From contig CAVQMB010000008.1 in NCBI GenBank assembly GCA_963713445.1, positions 124,001-188,000 of the forward strand: a stretch of DNA of 64,000 nt, read 5' to 3'. The notes below the pieces were generated by a model, which was not told where the DNA came from, did no database searches, and saw only the letters and a program-made list of their open reading frames with translations. Positions within the stretch are counted from its first letter, which is position 1; every line of letters starts with the position of its first letter. The stretch comes from CAVQMB01 sp963713445. GTDB taxonomy: Bacteria > Pseudomonadota > Gammaproteobacteria > Competibacterales > Competibacteraceae. Shown piece after piece: positions 16,387 to 23,616 of this stretch. The position numbers and the translations under genes were made by a program.

Positions 16387-17770
16387 GAGTTATGGTGATT
16401 TCTGGTGTACGGCGTAGGGAGAGAGGGGTGGCGTATCCTGTTGGCTGATCACCGCCAAGATCACAGCCAACAGAGGTGGATACGCCATGTCAGAGTCTAC
16501 GCTGAGTGTTCTTTCACAACCACAGATAGAGGAAGCCGATCCGCTGCACGCGCTACTGCGCGAGGGTGCCCGGGAATTGATCGCCAAGGCGGTGGAGGCC
16601 GAGTTGGCAGGGTTTCTGGAGGCCTTTAGCGAGCAGCGGCTCGAGGACGGGCGCCGCGCGGTGGTGCGCAACGGCCATCTGCCCAAGCGTACGGTGCAAA
16701 CCGGGATTGGCGAGGTTGCGGTGCGGGTGCCGAAGGTGCGCGACCGCAGCGGTGGCGGGGCAGTGTTCCGCTCCGAGCTATTGCCGCCATACCTCAAGCG
16801 CGCCCGTAGCGTCGAGGAGCTGATCCCATGGCTGTACCTCAAGGGGATATCGACCGGCGACTACCAAGAGGCGCTGTCGGCGCTGCTCGGGGATCAGGCC
16901 CGGGGGCTGTCGGCGAACACCGTCTGGCGGCTCAAGCAGCGCTGGCTCGACGAGCATCAGGCGTGGTGCGAACGTGACCTCAGCGATCGGCGCTACGTCT
17001 ACTGGTGGGCCGACGGCGTCTACAGCAACGTGCGTCTGGACGACCGGCTGTGCCTGCTGGTGATCATCGGCGTCACCGAGCACGGGCGCAAGGAGCTGAT
17101 CGCGGTCGAGGATGGCTATCGCGAGTCACGGGCGAGCTGGGTTGAGTTGCTCACAGGGCTGCGTGAGCGGGGCCTGAGCCAGGGGCCGAAGCTGGCCGTC
17201 GGTGACGGTGCGCTGGGCTTCTGGAAGGCGCTGCACACGCTCTACCCCGACACGGCCCACCAGCGTTGCTGGGTGCACAAGACGGCCAATGTGCTGAACA
17301 AACTGCCCAAGTCCGTGCAACCCAAGGTCAAGGCCGCACTGCACGAGATCTGGATGGCCGAGACCCGTGAGGACGCGCACAAGGCCTTTGAGCGCACGCT
17401 GAAGCGCTTCCAGGCCAAGTACCCCCAGGCCATGGACTGCCTGGCCAAGGACCGGGATGTGCTGCTGGCCTTCTACGACTATCCGGCCGAGCACTGGGTG
17501 CACATCCGCACCACCAACCCGATCGAGTCGACCTTCGCCACGGTCCGCCTGCGCACCCGGCGCTCGCGCAACTGCGGCTCACGTCGAGACCACCCTGGCG
17601 ATGGTCTTCAAGCTGCTTCAGAGCGCCCAGAAGCGCTGGAAGCGCATCAAGGGATTCAGGAAACTGGAACTGGTCGTCAACAACGTCCGGTTCCGAACGG
17701 AGAGCAAGTCAACGATCAGTCAGACAGCGTCGCCGCCTGAGCGGCTGTACACCAGATTTGACAATAACTC
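16387..17770 (+). mobile_element. IS256-family insertion sequence
   Basis: A 1,384-base element. The left end reads GAGTTATGGTGATTTCTGG and the complement of the right end reads GAGTTATTGTCAAATCTGG; both continue with TGTAC. A perfect 9-base target duplication GCAAGTTAC flanks it (16378-16386 and 17771-17779), within the 8-9 bases usual for IS256. It interrupts the same pseudogene as the IS1595 element, about 220 bases further on. Confidence 0.93.
16487..17740 (+). CDS. IS256-family transposase with a shifted C-terminal segment
   Basis: Mutator-type transposase of 417 residues. The DDE residues are visible in YWWADGVYSNVR, LAVGDGALGFW and TTNPIESTFATVRLRT. After RSRNCGS (near 17580) the frame is wrong: the family C terminus (TTLAMVFKLLQSAQKRWKRI) is encoded one frame over until about 17697, where the original frame returns to give NGEQVNDQSDSVAA. 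Two compensating single-base indels therefore scramble about 40 residues. Activity is doubtful if these are real; sequencing error is an equal possibility. Confidence 0.88.
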   Translation: MSESTLSVLSQPQIEEADPLHALLREGARELIAKAVEAELAGFLEAFSEQRLEDGRRAVVRNGHLPKRTVQTGIGEVAVRVPKVRDRSGGGAVFRSELLPPYLKRARSVEELIPWLYLKGISTGDYQEALSALLGDQARGLSANTVWRLKQRWLDEHQAWCERDLSDRRYVYWWADGVYSNVRLDDRLCLLVIIGVTEHGRKELIAVEDGYRESRASWVELLTGLRERGLSQGPKLAVGDGALGFWKALHTLYPDTAHQRCWVHKTANVLNKLPKSVQPKVKAALHEIWMAETREDAHKAFERTLKRFQAKYPQAMDCLAKDRDVLLAFYDYPAEHWVHIRTTNPIESTFATVRLRTRRSRNCGSRRDHPGDGLQAASERPEALEAHQGIQETGTGRQQRPVPNGEQVNDQSDSVAA

Positions 17771-17948
17771 GCAAGTTACCAAAACACATCAGCCGATGAG
17801 TTGATCAAATACTGTCGGGATAACCTGGCGCATTTCAAAGCACCGCGGAAAATTGTTTATATCTTGCGCGCCCGAGCGCGGGAAGCTATTGCTGATAGCT
17901 AGCACGATTGAAACAAAGCGGACTTCGCGGAAAGCAGGGCAGTATGAA

Positions 17949-18912
17949 GTGGTCTAATCCTACCGGACACCTCGCTAAGGTGATACTACTACCGAGCGAG
18001 GTGAAACATGACGACAGAGAGAAAGCGGCGGAAATTCACGCCCAAGTTCAAGAAGGATGCGGTGGCGCTGGTTACCGAGCAGGGTTACTCGATAGCGAAG
18101 GCTGCCCAGGCCGTCGACACCAGGGAGAACAACCTGCGGCACTGGAAGAAGGAACTGGAGCAGGAGGCCAGCGGGGAAAGGCTGAACGCTGACGAACGTG
18201 CTGAGCTGGCCCGTCTGAGGCGGGAAGTGAAAGAGCTGCGCATGGAGAAAGAAATCCTAAAAGGCAGCGCCTTCTTTGCGAGAGATCAGCTGATGAACAA
18301 GCTGGGCCTGGTGGTGAAGAGGAAGAAAAGGTTCGTCCTGACGACGGACAGCAAGCACGCGCTGGCGGTGGCAGAGAACGTGTTGAACCGGAATTTCACA
18401 CCGCCGGAGAAGAACCGAGTGTGGACAACCGACATCACCTATATCTGGACGATGCAGGGCCGGGTCTACCTGGCGGTGGTGATCGACCGGTATTCGCGCC
18501 GGGTCGTTGGCTGGGGACTGGATCGTCGCATGGAAACGGCGCTGGTCACCCAGCATCGATGATGGCGATCAATCTGCGCAATCCGTCAGAGGGGCTGCTG
18601 CACCATTCTGACCGGGGCAGTCAGTACGCCAGTCATGCCTACCAAGCACTGCTACGCCAGCACGGCATGGCGTGCTCGATGAGCCGCAAGGGGAATTGCT
18701 GGGACAACGCGCCAACAGAGCGCTTCTTCAGCAGCCTCAAGCGCGAATGGCTGACCGGGAATGTCTACCCGACAAGGCAAGGCGCTGTGGCGGATGTGAG
18801 AGCCTACATCGCGTACTACAACTCACGCCGCCTGCATACCACGCTAGGCGATTGGACACCCATCGAATTTGAGCAATGTGCTTAGCTGGGTGTCCGGTTC
18901 GGGATTGACCAC
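17949..18912 (+). mobile_element. IS3-family (IS51-like) remnant with internal deletion
   Basis: Ends carry GTGGTC-rich inverted repeats: GTGGTCTAATCCTACCGGAC on the left and, on the complement of the right end, GTGGTCAATCCCGAACCGGA; both continue ACACC. The element is about 960 bases against ~1.2-1.3 kb for a full copy. Part of orfB is missing. I could not find a matching target duplication. Confidence 0.85.
18008..18885 (+). pseudogene. IS3-family transposase, deleted and frameshifted
   Basis: OrfA (HTH, from 18008; KRRKFTPKFKKDAVALV) reads through LRMEKEILKGSAFFARDQ straight into the middle of OrfB (KLGLVVKRKKRFVLTTDS). The OrfB N terminus, including its HTH_21 region, is lost. The integrase core follows with VWTTDITYIWT and VIDRYSRRVVGW. 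The frame is lost near 18556 and resumes in the +1 frame with HHSDRGSQY and NAPTERFFSSLKRE to the stop at 18885. The DDE residues are present, but no intact protein can be made. Confidence 0.87.
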
Positions 18913-19072
18913 AACATTAGCCGGACGGTGGTACCTAGAGTTCAGCAAGGTTAAGAGCATTAGCCGTCAGCGTAGACCAGCAGAGAACGATAGGAGGTAA
19001 ATCCTAGCTTAAATCATAATTCATGATAATAGCCGTTATCTTGAATTTTAGTAGCTTTTACGTATTACGTGT

Positions 19073-19085
19073 AACATTATATGTT
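19073..19085. promoter_or_regulatory. inverted repeat in the AT-rich leader of the recombinase gene
   Basis: AACAT-TAT-ATGTT forms a short palindrome about 80 bases before the recombinase start. The interval 18913-19164 holds no gene and is AT-rich from ~19010. It could be an operator or part of a recombination site. It does not match the dif consensus well (about 7 of 11 positions in one arm, poor in the other). Confidence 0.3.
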
Positions 19086-19164
19086 GGACTAGCTTGTTAC
19101 CGATCTGACACCTGTTTGTGGTATATACGGGCATGCACACGACAACTAACGGTACGTGTTATCC

Positions 19165-20337
19165 ATGCAGCTCGTTCCCCGGTCGCTAGATCAGCTCCAT
19201 ATTCCCGGTAATCTCGATGGTCGCGAAGGCAGCAATCGCGCCTCCTTCGGGACAGCACGCCAGATTGCCGCAGACAATGATCTTGCCGCCATTCAAACGT
19301 GGCTGGATGAATTTGGCGACTCTCCACAGACTCAACGCCACTACCGTAAAGAGGTAGAGCGCCTGTTGCTGTGGTCATTGCTTGAGCGTGGCAAGCCCTT
19401 ATCTAGCCTGACCCGTGAGGATTGTCAGGCGTATGAAGCATTCCTACGCGATCCGCAACCACGAGCCCGCTGGTGTGGGCCCAAGGCACCGCGATTCAGC
19501 CCTGAGTGGCGGCCATTCCAAGGGCCCCTCGGCGCCAGTTCGCGCCGCACCGCGTTACTGATCATTAATTCATTGTTTACGTATCTGGTAAAGGCCGGCT
19601 ATCTTGGCGGTAATCCGCTTGCTCTAATAAAACGGCGCAATCGCGGCGGGAATGTCCAGTTAGGTGTTGAACGTTATTTGGAGCATGACCAGTGGTCGGT
19701 TTTGCTCGACACAGTGGATCACTTACCGCGTGAAAGCGACAAGGACGTCCGTCAGTATGAGCGGGCACGCTTTCTGCTGGCGCTGTTATATTTGCTTGGA
19801 CCCCGGGTTAGTGAAATCGCTAATCACGGCATGAATAGCTTTATTCAGGTTCGTGGTCGTTGGTGGTGGCACGTCACCGGCAAAGGGGCGAAAACAGCCC
19901 GTGTTCCTGTAAATAAGGATATGGTTGCTGCCCTGCAGCGTTACCGTCGCTTTTACGGGCTGACTCCTATGCCCCACCCTGATGAGGAGACCTCGTTGAT
20001 ACTGAACCTGCGGGGTAGCAGCGGCATCAGCGACAACATGATTTATCGGATCGTCAAGGACCTCGTGTGCAAGGCCGCCCGTCGTTTGGAAGACTCGGAT
20101 CCTTACCAGGCTGACAAACTGCGCCGCGCATCGACGCACTGGTTGCGGCACACTAGCATTACGCATCAAGCAGACGCCGGGATAAATCTGCGTTATCTGC
20201 AACGTTCGGCGCGACACGCCAAACTCGATACCACCGGTCTTTATTTACACACCGAAGATGCGCGCTGGCACGAACAGATGGAACGTCACCGACTTCAGTC
20301 TTCCGACCGTGACGACGAGGATAATCAGGGACAATGA
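19165..20337 (+). CDS. tyrosine recombinase (phage-integrase family)
   Basis: Site-specific recombinase of 390 residues from ATG 19165 (GTG 19156 is an alternative). An N-terminal SAM-like DNA-binding region (~25-125; DFGDSPQTQRHYRKEVERLL in part) precedes the catalytic domain. Active-site residues are visible: Arg in LLGPRVSEI, Lys in VTGKGAKTARVP, HWLRH, and the ARHAKLDTTGLYLH segment with the final His and nucleophilic Tyr. No excisionase or phage genes are nearby. Its stop overlaps the cysB start as ATGA, so it may be a resident gene of this locus rather than a passenger. The target is unknown. Confidence 0.88.
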   Translation: MQLVPRSLDQLHIPGNLDGREGSNRASFGTARQIAADNDLAAIQTWLDEFGDSPQTQRHYRKEVERLLLWSLLERGKPLSSLTREDCQAYEAFLRDPQPRARWCGPKAPRFSPEWRPFQGPLGASSRRTALLIINSLFTYLVKAGYLGGNPLALIKRRNRGGNVQLGVERYLEHDQWSVLLDTVDHLPRESDKDVRQYERARFLLALLYLLGPRVSEIANHGMNSFIQVRGRWWWHVTGKGAKTARVPVNKDMVAALQRYRRFYGLTPMPHPDEETSLILNLRGSSGISDNMIYRIVKDLVCKAARRLEDSDPYQADKLRRASTHWLRHTSITHQADAGINLRYLQRSARHAKLDTTGLYLHTEDARWHEQMERHRLQSSDRDDEDNQGQ

Positions 20338-21311
20338 AAATACAGCAGTTGCGATACTTTACCGCCATCGTAAGCCATGACCTGAACATGTCGGCGGCAG
20401 CGGAAGCACTTTATACGTCTCAGCCCGGAATTAGCAAACAAATCCGATTACTCGAAGATGAATTAGGCGTTGAGCTGTTTATTCGCAGCGGCAAGCACTT
20501 AACAGGTCTCACGGACGCCGGCGAGGAGATCCTTAATGCGGCGCAGGAGCTTTTGCAGCAAACCCGCAACATCAAAACGCTGGCTGCAGAGTATCTGGAA
20601 CAGGAACGTGGCAGCCTCAGTATAGCTACGACACATACCCAGGCGCGTTATGCATTGCCTTCGGTTGTGCAGCGCTTTCGCGCCAGGTACCCCAATGTCA
20701 GTCTGCAGCTGCATCAGGGGTCGCCAATGCAGATCGCTGAAATGGCCGTTTCTGGTCAAGTTGAGTTTGCAATTGCCACGGAGGCTCTCGAATTGTTCGA
20801 TGATTTGGTGATGATGCCTTGTTACCGCTGGAACCGATCCATAATCGCTCCGCATGATCATCCTATCGCTGCGTTGTCGAGACCGACGCTCGATGACGTC
20901 GCTTCGCATCCACTCGTTACATACGTTTTCGGTTTCACAGGTCGCTCGCAGCTCGATGATGCCTTCCACAAGGCTCATTTACAGCCCCAAGTGGTGTTTA
21001 CCGCAACTGATGCCGATGTGATTAAAACATATGTGCGTTTAAGGCTGGGTATCGGAATTATCGCTCGAATGGCACATGATCCAGTTGTCGACCAAGACCT
21101 TTGTGCGATTGACGCTAGCCATCTGTTTACACCTAGTGTCACTAAAATCGGGTTTCGTCGCGGGACTTACCTAAGAGGTTATATGTATGATTTCATTGAA
21201 TGTTTTTCGCCTCATTTGACGGCTTCGGTAGTGGGTTCTTTTCAGCGTGGGATAGCTGGAGAGTTTGTGATTTGCCTGTTTTATAATGATGATGATATAA
21301 ATATAATATGA
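20334..21311 (+). CDS. cysB: LysR-type regulator CysB with altered C terminus
   Basis: Master activator of sulfate assimilation, normally responding to N-acetylserine. Residues 1 to ~290 match CysB closely: MKIQQLRYFTAIV, ALYTSQPGISKQIRLLEDEL (HTH), IATTHTQARYALP, QLHQGSPMQIAE, YVFGFTGRSQLD and TATDADVIKTYVRL. After FSPHLTASVV the sequence departs from the family and ends in YNDDDINII. The YNDDDIN codons are Ter-like repeat 4. Either the real stop has been displaced by an indel or the repeat has been built into the tail. The stop overlaps the tus-like start (ATGA). Confidence 0.93.
   Translation: MKIQQLRYFTAIVSHDLNMSAAAEALYTSQPGISKQIRLLEDELGVELFIRSGKHLTGLTDAGEEILNAAQELLQQTRNIKTLAAEYLEQERGSLSIATTHTQARYALPSVVQRFRARYPNVSLQLHQGSPMQIAEMAVSGQVEFAIATEALELFDDLVMMPCYRWNRSIIAPHDHPIAALSRPTLDDVASHPLVTYVFGFTGRSQLDDAFHKAHLQPQVVFTATDADVIKTYVRLRLGIGIIARMAHDPVVDQDLCAIDASHLFTPSVTKIGFRRGTYLRGYMYDFIECFSPHLTASVVGSFQRGIAGEFVICLFYNDDDINII
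21281..21300 (+). repeat. Ter-like repeat 4, long form, at the tus start
   Basis: TTATAATGATGATGATATAA is the exact reverse complement of the 20 bases at 14028-14047; the core GATGATGATATA is at 21288-21299. It ends seven bases before the tus-like ATG, the same relation TerB has to tus in E. coli, where Tus binding represses its own gene. In this orientation it would block forks moving to higher coordinates. Confidence 0.68.
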
Positions 21312-22194
21312 TAAGCGATCCCTCTACCCTGCGTATTTCTCTCCTTGAAACCTTCAATGAACTTGATGAGAAACTCCGCTATTTCTGTTCATGTCTACGC
21401 CATGACACATCGCCCCTCTGGATCTCGCGTTCTGAGATAGAAATCGATGCGGGCATTGACATGCGCAGCAAGGCAGTTCGTCTGTTTCAGACCTTATGGT
21501 ATGAAGACGGCCAGGATGGTCGCGAGACACTAACCTGCCTGGGTTGATAGGTACCAATGCTGAAACGCTGACTAGCGCGACCGCGTTAAACGAAAGCAAG
21601 GATGCCTTCAAGGCAGCGGTCATTGCACTGAAAACCCTGCGCAAGTCGGCCGCCGATTCGCTGCTTACTGAACTGGTACACAAGCGCGACTCCGGGGTCA
21701 GCCAGGCCATGCGGCGGATGGGTACGGCCCGTCTCAATTTAAAGCAGGCCTACCGGCATGTTCCACTACTGGAGACTCGTCCCATTAAAGTTGGCTTCAC
21801 CTGGTCAAAACAGGGTCGAACTATACAGCGTGTCAGCGTGGCCGAGGTGCGCCGGTTACTAGAACGGCGCACAGAAACGCCACAAACCCGGCAGGAACTG
21901 GAACGCCTATCGCGGGTACCAACCGACGAACCATTGGCTCGAGTGCGACCGGTATGCCCGCATCTGCGCGCCAATGTAGCGTTTAATGACAACGTCCGCC
22001 CTGTCCGCCGCCTGGTACAAACCCCGCTACCTTTGCTGGTCCCGCTACGCCCCGGCGAACCGCTTCCGAACTTTGTACCGATTCCGCCCCAGCCCACAGG
22101 TGCAAGCCGCCTGCGGCGCTCCGACGTACGCTTGGAAGATGACGTGTTTTTACCTCTGTTGCAGGTGTTTCGCTACCGTGAGGTGTATCGTTAA
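21308..22194 (+). CDS. tus: Tus-family replication terminus site-binding protein (one frameshift)
   Basis: Predicted contrahelicase that binds Ter sites and stops replication forks from one side. The frame from ATG 21308 ends at TGA 21547. Restoring one base near 21533 (an extra C) continues into LPGLIGTNAETLTSATALNE and runs to TAA 22194, giving ~295 residues; E. coli Tus has 309. Matches recalled from E. coli Tus occur in order: LLETFNELDEKL with LNTTFRQMEQEL; LPGLI with LPGVL; LNLKQAYRHVPLL with LITLNAYRTLTVL; KVGFTWSKQGRTIQR with RFGWANKHIIKN; VAEVRRLLE with DEVLAQLEK; RPVCPHLRANV with RPVKVQPIARV; TPLPLLVP with TPLIALIN. Flanked on both sides by Ter-like repeats. The frameshift may be a sequencing error. 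Confidence 0.82.
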
Positions 22195-22199
22195 ACCAA

Positions 22200-22211
22200 G
22201 ATGATGATATA
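22200..22211 (+). repeat. Ter-like repeat 5
   Basis: GATGATGATATA preceded by CCAA and followed by AGCC. It occupies the gap between the convergent tus-like gene (ends 22194) and serS (ends 22216). Same orientation as repeats 4 and 6. The leading AAG and trailing TAA make the context similar to the E. coli TerB pattern (TAAG-ATG-TG-TA-TAA). Confidence 0.62.
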
Positions 22212-22215
22212 AGCC

Positions 22216-23504
22216 TCAAAATACTTTGTTGACCGGCTCGATAAGTGTCTGCCCACCCAGATAATTTTGCAAAACCTCGGGCACTCTGATTCGACCCGAC
22301 TCATCCTGATAGTTCTCCAACACGGCGACCATGGTACGCCCTACTGCCAACCCGGATCCGTTCAATGTATGTACCAATTCTGGCTTGCCCGTCTCCGGGT
22401 TACGCCAGCGCGCTTGTAGTCGCCGGGCCTGAAACGACTCGCAGTTACTGCATGACGAGAGATTTCCCGATACTTATCCTGGCCCGGCAACCACACTTCG
22501 ATATCATAGGTCTTAGCCGCGGCAAACCCGACATCTCCAGTGCACAGCATGACGACCCTATATGGCAACTTGAGTTGCTGCAGCACCCTTTCTGCGTGCG
22601 CAGTCAGCTGCTCCAAAGCCTCATAGGAATGCTCCGGTCGCGTCACATGCACCAGCTCGACTTTTTCGAATTGGTGCTGGCGAATCATACCCCGGACGTC
22701 TTTGCCGTATGATCCTGCCTCACTGCGGAAACACGCCGTGTGACTGACAAACCGCAGTGGCAATTGTTCAGCATCGAGAATCACGTCACGAACCATGTTG
22801 GTAACAGGTACTTCAGCCGTAGGAATCAGGTAATACGGGAGATCGCCCGCGATACCAAACAGGTCTTCCTCGAATTTCGGTAGCTGGCCGGTGCCCTGCA
22901 ACGTGTCGGCGTTGACAATGAACGGCACCATGATTTCGCGGTAGCCGTGTTCATTGACATGAAGGTCAAGCATAAATTGCGCCAGCGCACGATGCAGCCT
23001 GGCCAAGGCACCGTGAATCACCACAAACCGGGAGCCGGTCAGCTTCGCGGCGGCATCAAACGCCAGTAAACCTTGCCCCAGCGCGATGTGGTCACGCGCT
23101 GGAAAATCAAATTCTGCTGGCTTGCCCCAGCGTCGTACCTCTTTGTTGTCGTTCTCATCGTTGCCAACTGGCACACTATCGTGTGTCAGATTCGGAATGC
23201 CGAGCTGAATGTCGTCGAGATGAGTCTGCACCGATGACAGTTTCTGCTCGAGCCCTGCAAGCTCATCGCCCAGCGCAGCAACCTGCGCGCGCAGTAGGTC
23301 AATATCCTTCCCTGCGGCTTTGGCCTGGCCAATAAGCTTGGATCGGGTATTACGTTCGCCCCGCAACTGCTCCGTCCTAACCTGCAGGTCTTTCCGTTGC
23401 TGCTCCAACTCCGTCAAACTGGACGTGTCCAGTTTAAATCCACGCAAGGCCAACCTCGCGGCCGTGGTTTCGATATCTTGCCGCAATAATCTGGGATCGA
23501 GCAT
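22216..23504 (-). CDS. serS: seryl-tRNA synthetase, one frameshift near the 3' end
   Basis: Class II synthetase charging tRNA-Ser (and tRNA-Sec where present). An N-terminal coiled-coil arm (residues ~30-105) is followed by motif 2 HTACFRSEAGSYGKDVRGMI and substrate segments such as LIPTAEVPV. The uninterrupted frame stops at 22362 after KYREIS with unrelated residues. Restoring one base near 22460 gives the normal ending: CESFQARRLQARWRNPETGK, motif 3 NGSGLAVGRTM, and LIEPVNKVF with stop at 22216. As serS is essential, this break is most likely a sequence error. It is the last gene after ftsK, lolA and rarA. Confidence 0.93.
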
Positions 23505-23591
23505 GAGTATGATTCGTCTTTGAAGGGTTACAGTTCGTTACGAGAATTCCGCCTGGAGTATTTACGACGTCAGCGGCCTATCGTGAATTAA

Positions 23592-23603
23592 GATGATGAT
23601 ATA
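23592..23603 (+). repeat. Ter-like repeat 6
   Basis: GATGATGATATA within TTAAGATGATGATATAATTT, in the noncoding gap between serS (starts 23504) and rarA (ends 23617). It is the outermost right copy. Its flanks give a TAAG...TAAT pattern close to that of E. coli Ter sites. Confidence 0.6.
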
Positions 23604-23616
23604 ATTTACACCCGAT

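Larger units (their letters stand above)
15010..17902 (+). pseudogene. acyl-CoA synthetase (AMP-binding) remnant, split by two IS elements
   Basis: Three fragments of the C-terminal half of a fatty-acyl-CoA synthetase. Fragment 1 (15010-15094) reads LEPVPHDGKSIGG and, after a frame change, NIVMKGYL. Fragment 2 (16165-16386) reads GYLKNVTASDLAFAGG, WFHSGDL, then jumps to IISGGENISTIQIEDLLY; the usual ~17 residues between HSGDL and IISGGEN are deleted. Fragment 3 (17771-17902) reads DELIKYCRDNLAHFKAPRK and ends at TAG 17900-17902. Removing the two insertion sequences and one copy of each target duplication rejoins the fragments in frame. The upstream half is gone. Ter-like site 3 lies inside fragment 2 (codons for LYHHQ). 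Confidence 0.85.

Noticed and set aside
19062..19089. Possible dif site around AACATTATATGTT
   Set aside because: One 11-base arm matches the usual XerD arm at only about 7 positions and the other arm does not match. I saw no TTATGTTAAAT or its complement in the intergenic DNA of 13.9-23.6 kb.
13910..23603. The repeats could be recombination sites of an integron-like or Xer-type gene-cassette array
   Set aside because: Copies are only 12-20 bases, lack the paired arms and spacer of attC or dif-type sites, and are not all in one orientation. serS and cysB are housekeeping genes, not cassettes. The Tus homologue explains the polarity better, though I cannot exclude it.
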